From Brassica napus (taxonomy: Eukaryota; Streptophyta; Magnoliopsida; Brassicales; Brassicaceae), in contig NW_026014750.1 of the NCBI RefSeq assembly GCF_020379485.1, positions 1 to 64,000 on the forward strand: 64,000 nt of DNA. The letters are read 5' to 3'. A program made the translations under genes and the position numbers. Position 1 is the stretch's first letter, and every line of letters begins with the position of its first letter. Under the pieces are notes generated by a model. It searched no databases. It was not told where the DNA came from and saw only the letters and a program-made list of their open reading frames with translations. Of the stretch, positions 59,238 to 64,000 are shown piece by piece.

Positions 59238-61603
59238 AAAGATTTATGTATTGGTTCACCATTTTAATTTGGATATGTGTTGAAGTCCGGTCTGGTTTGG
59301 TCCGAGATTAATGGTCTTTTTTTTTGTCATCGATTGGAGCTAATGGTCTTTTTTTGTTTGTCATCAATTGGGGCTAATGGTCAGTTGTTGTGTTTCGGTT
59401 GTTTACTATGCTGTATGCACGGTTTGTAAAGTGTAAACTAGATCTTGATCTATTTTTTCAATTTATATACATAGATATTTATTTTAGATCATCGGTGGTA
59501 TACATTTTTAACGTTAATCATATATATAAATATTTATATAACTATTTCAAATAAAATAATTTCATAGTTTATATGTTATAATTAATCAATTGTTTAAGAT
59601 CGTTACATGCATTTTTCACTTCTTATTATATATTTATCTTATTGTGTTTGCATTTAGTTACTGAAAAATTTAATATATGCATAAAAAAATATATCTGAAA
59701 ATTGTTTTGTGTTTAATCTATACTAAATTCTGACCCACCGTCCTTCAAAGCTGAATTTTTTTTTAGCAATATTTTTTACGTTTATTCATTTTAGATAATA
59801 TATTATTGTATATACAAAATTTTAAGATATGTAAATTTTTTTATACATGTATTATATAGTTTGCGAATATTAAGCTGTTCTGTCATCATATTATATTTTT
59901 AACATAAATATTTATATTTATGAAAATAAATTTATGAATTTAATATAATTTATCATTTTTAGTTCAATATAAAAGTTTATTTTAACATGATTTATTATTA
60001 TTATTATAAAATATATAAAAATAAAATAGAATTTTTATTTTTCATTTTATAAACGATAACTATAAGTAAAATAGAATTGATCATATTTAGTTCAATATAA
60101 TAATATTCTATTTAAAATTAAACTATATCATTATTAAAGTAGTTACAAAGATTTTATATTATTAGCTTTAGTGAATATATGGAACTTACCAACATAATTT
60201 CTAGTTTTATTTCTAAATTTGAAATTTATATATGGAAGTTAAATTAAATTGGACCTACATAATAGAGAAGAAATGTTTGGAGATACTGTTAAGAACAACA
60301 AAAAATATTTTTAAAAGAGAAACTATAATATATTGTACATACAAACTAATTTTGTAGTAAATATTTTTATTTGAAACAGAAAAGATATTTCTTTCTAACA
60401 AAATCTTTTAAAATCTTTATCAAATGTATTTTGAAAATTAATCAATTTAAATTGTTATTATCATTAGAATAAAATTAAAATATTTATATGATTTAATTTT
60501 TGTTCATCAATCAAAAATAAATTTAATTTGAAATTCTAATTATATTTTATGATAATTAAAATTAAAGTTAATTAATTTTCGAAAATAAATTGTATCCTGA
60601 TTCTGAAAATATTTTCTTAGAATTATCTTAAACAATATTTATTTGTATTTTAAATAAAAGATAAAGATATTAAAAGATATGATGATTAAGTTATGTAAAA
60701 CTTGATAAAATTTATAGAGAAGGGTCCATACAAAAAAAAAAATCACACATGAACAAAATCATGACTTCTGTTTTAATATATAAGATTATATTCAGTAAGT
60801 ATATTTGTGAAATTTCGTAAAGCTGAAATTAAACATTCTGAACACCAAGGCTTTGACTATACGTACCATATGTCACATTTAGAGTAAATAATTAAGGAGA
60901 AAAATTAATTCATACTTCCTCCGTTCTTAAATATAAGATGTTCTAAGTAAAACACGTTTATTAAAAAAATTACTTTTTATCTAAAAAGTATTATTAAAAT
61001 TATAAATTAAAACTATTCAACCAATTACAAAATAGAACTATTAAATTTGATTGGGTATACAGATTTTGATAAAGTTAAAGCTATCTAGAAATACGAAAAA
61101 TATCTTACATATTGAAACATAAAATTTCTTTTAAACATCTTATATTCTGGAACGGATGGAGTATTATTTACTGAAAATTTTAATTTTATTTTATTTCCTT
61201 TTGTTACTGGTCAAATAAAGTAAAATACATACAGAAATTTACTATATCTCAAACAATAGTAAATATAATTATCATCTCTCCATTTTTATTTAGTTTGCCA
61301 TTATATATTAATTAAAATTTCAACCATACATGTCACATGTTTACGTACAGATTTCCAATGTATTTGTGAAAAATGTTTTAAAATAAGGATCATTTAAGTT
61401 TCTACGTAAAGAATAAAAAGGAACATATATTAAACAAATTGCTTATTTGTGAACTAGCCATGTTTTTAATACAAATTAGGTGAATGTCATTGATTTTGAC
61501 ATAATATAATTTTTGACATTTATGCCTTAAAGGGTTCGGTTATGTCTTTTTTCTTTGTAGGTATCAGGTAATTGTGTTGGAGTGAATAACGTGGCCAATA
61601 GAA
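59238..61603. repeat. AT-rich repeats and MITE, unit 2 copy
   Basis: Copy of 27812-30177. Holds the taatggtc tandem repeat (59309-59382), the AT-rich dispersed repeat (about 59720-60786) and the MITE at 60915-61161 with TA on both sides. Confidence 0.7.
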
Positions 61604-64000
61604 TATAAGGTCAAGAACACTTTAAAACTATTCTAAATAAAAGAAAGAGGAACCATCCACGTATATTTTTGTTGACTACATACATATGCATGAGTGTTTT
61701 ATTCCATATCAACGAAGTAGTATAAGATTATAATTCCACCTACAACTCATTAATACTAAACATATCCAAATCTCAATCTTACCACGTCCATTAAGCCCTA
61801 AATTCTAATCAGTTTACCATAAATCCAAATATAAACCATAAACTCAAATATAAACCAAACATCCATATAGAATGGAATACAAAAAATAACATAGCACATA
61901 TTAGTGAATTTATGGAATGTTTATGATTGCACAAAAAAAGTTAATGTTGACCCTAACCATACTCTCTCATCTTATAAATACTAAATTCTAAACTCTAATC
62001 ACTAAACTCTTACCTAAATATAAACCCTAAACCCAAATATAAATCCTAAACCCAAATAGAATAGAACAAAATGCATAGTATAGTACATATTGGTGAACAA
62101 AATACCACTTTCTTTGTTAATCATCAAATGGAACGATACACGATAGGGGCACTATCAAACCTCAACCATACCTTCCAAATACTAAACCCTAAATCTTAAT
62201 CACTAAACCCTAAACCCAAGTATAAACCCTAAACCCAAATAGAATGGAACAAAATACATAGTATAGTACATATTGGTGAACAAAATAACACTTTTTTATT
62301 AATAAGTATAGTAACATACTATTTCACATTACATAACATGAATAAAACATTCATAATACATATTGTTTTACATTTCTATTCCATACGCATAAAATAGTAT
62401 ATAATACAAAGTTATAAAAACTGTTCATCTTCTCCGATCGATTCAAGAACATTCACAGCAAAAAAGATATGTGTAACTGACGACATCCATGGGAATAGTA
62501 CATGTAACCGCCTCGTAAACCGAAGAGATTAAGGCGATTGAAGAAAGAGTTGACGAACCTCGCGGCGGTGCCGTTTACGTTGTCGGCGACTCCATAGATT
62601 TCAGATGCGCAAAGCTTTCCGTCAATAGCCAAGCAAGTCATTGCAGATGGGCATCTCCTAGGCAAATCTACTCCAAAAATGGTTTTGGTGGTTACCGTGG
62701 ATCAAAAATGGGGAAGAAACAACTCAGTATGTGATTCTCCAAAGGCCACGATGTATGTGTGTTAGGTAAGTATTATTATTTTAGTTTTTTTGTTTACACG
62801 TTTTACCGGTTGTGTAAGAGGGCACATTAGTATTATTATATAAAAGATGCATGGTGTATTGGTGTATTAAGTAAAATAGCTACTCTGCCAATTACCGTTT
62901 TTTTCGTTGTTATAGGCTCCAATTTCTCTTAAACAAACGGTAAGTGATATGGAGAGTGTTGTAATGTGGGATGACGTAAAAAAAAAAAAAAAAAGAGTGT
63001 TGTAATGTGGGATTTGACTGCACACTGCACACATGATGTATAATGTAATTAATCAAACTATACACTATGACAATTTTTGTCCTAATATACTTCAAAATAT
63101 ATAAAGGGGAATTAGGCTGTATAACCATCAAACAAATTATAATTCATTATATGACAAAAAGACCTAGCTTGCAAATATGTATTGTGTCTTTTGTATAATA
63201 ATGCCATTATACCCTTGTATACAACCGGTGAAACCTGCACAAAGAAAACAAAATTTAACTAATAATTTGTAACTGTAAAAGTAAAACGTGGTCTTTCATT
63301 ACTCACACATCTTTTTGAATTGAATTTCTTCTCACCAAAAGAACAATCAATTATTCAAAAGAAGAGACAACGATGAAGTCATAGACGGTGAGCACACACA
63401 ACAACTCTTTCATTTCTTTTCATTTTTTTCTTAAATCAATTGATTCTCACAATCATGCTTTTGTTTTCATACTCTGTTTTTGTTTCTAATTTTGTTTTAC
63501 AGATCCAGTGGTGAAGAACATACAACGATGAAAGCGTAGACGGTGAGCACATAACAACTCTTTCATTTTTTTTTCCATTTTTTTTCTTAAATCAATTGAT
63601 TCTCACAATCATGCTTTTTTTCCATACTCTGTTTTCGTTTCTTTTTTTGTTTTACAGACCCAGTGGTGAAGAACAGCGACGGCGAGTCGGTAAAAGCATC
63701 GTCGTGTCGTGAAAAAGAGAGGAGATGAAGACGATCTCTATATGGTGGTGAAGAATAATGACGGTGAACGAAATGTATGTGTATCAGCCTGTCTAAAAAA
63801 TAAGAATTGAAGAAGATGAACTCGCCGTCTATACTGTATTCGGTGAAATGAATAGTATAGTATATATTCTTAAGTATAGCTACCTATGTACGGTTACCAT
63901 ACTATTTGAGACATATTTCTATACTACTCCCTAAAATGTAATAATATGTCATGTTTTTAAATTTGACAGGTCTCTTCTTTGTCATTTTGTGTGATTGATT
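61604..64000. mobile_element. Long-inverted-repeat element, unit 2 copy, cut by window end
   Basis: Copy of 30178-32574: left telomere-like arm, the small coding-like stretch on the minus strand at 62453-62665 and the 155-bp tandem duplication at 63367-63676. The right arm is beyond the window. Confidence 0.65.

Larger units (their letters stand above)
49045..64000 (+). repeat. Unit 2 of the tandem duplication (partial)
   Basis: Repeats 17619-32574 in the same order. Differences: about ten substitutions and three indels at 18040-18680, then three single-base homopolymer changes at about 19545, 19691 and 19997, then none seen over 20.0-32.57 kb. The window ends inside the interior of the long-TIR element. 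Confidence 0.93.

Noticed and set aside
1..64000. CRISPR arrays, bacterial operons or phage genes
   Set aside because: The window is plant nuclear DNA; no regular spacer-repeat arrays or prokaryotic genes were seen.

Overview
This window is nuclear DNA of a Brassicaceae plant. The evidence is genes with spliced introns and close Arabidopsis-like proteins (RanBP1, the telomere protein STN1, a CHUP1-like protein, a small secreted glycine-rich protein), an Athila-type Ty3/gypsy element with a tRNA-Asp primer site, several related Ty1/copia elements, MITEs and very AT-rich intergenic DNA. From memory, the gene order RanBP1 - glycine-rich protein - STN1 - CHUP1-like matches the reverse of the Arabidopsis thaliana block At1g07140 - At1g07135 - At1g07130 - At1g07120.

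Layout. 1-17388: a degenerate copia element (#1, + strand, 5' end outside the window) that received an Athila element in the opposite orientation. The Athila has an intact 1893-codon gag-pol (12378-6697), a frameshifted env-like ORF (5835-4337), a PBS and a 5' LTR (12503-13833). Where its 3' LTR should be there is a second copy of copia sequence, preceded by a solo LTR (260-1574) with the target duplication TAAGC. 17389-19050: short promoter and RanBP1 copy 1 (four exons). 20021-25986: complete but defective copia element (#2, - strand, TSD AATTC). 27315-27811: frameshifted glycine-rich-protein gene. 28300-35790: AT-rich repeats, MITEs and a 3.7-kb element with long telomere-like inverted repeats. 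36700-37180: U-box-kinase pseudogene remnant. 38805-39197: second glycine-rich-protein-type gene. 39635-45101: third degenerate copia element (#3, + strand). 46290-46766: STN1 (- strand). 48606-49044: truncated CHUP1-like gene.

At 49045 everything from six bases before the RanBP1 ATG starts again. The segment 49045-64000 repeats 17619-32574 at an offset of 31426, so 17619-49044 is one unit of a direct tandem duplication whose second unit runs off the window. RanBP1 copy 2 therefore lacks its native promoter and lies in frame behind a CHUP1-like fragment. Differences between units cluster in RanBP1 and its immediate 3' flank (about 18.0-20.0 kb); I saw none in the following 12.5 kb.

How the parts relate: the host genes serve nucleocytoplasmic transport (RanBP1) and telomere capping (STN1). 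The rest is a retrotransposon-driven rearrangement hot spot. The least conventional sequence signal is the 12-base palindromic motif GATCGGTCGATC (or its complement), clustered in the Athila LTRs, inside its gag-pol reading frame, and in its gag-pol/env spacer.
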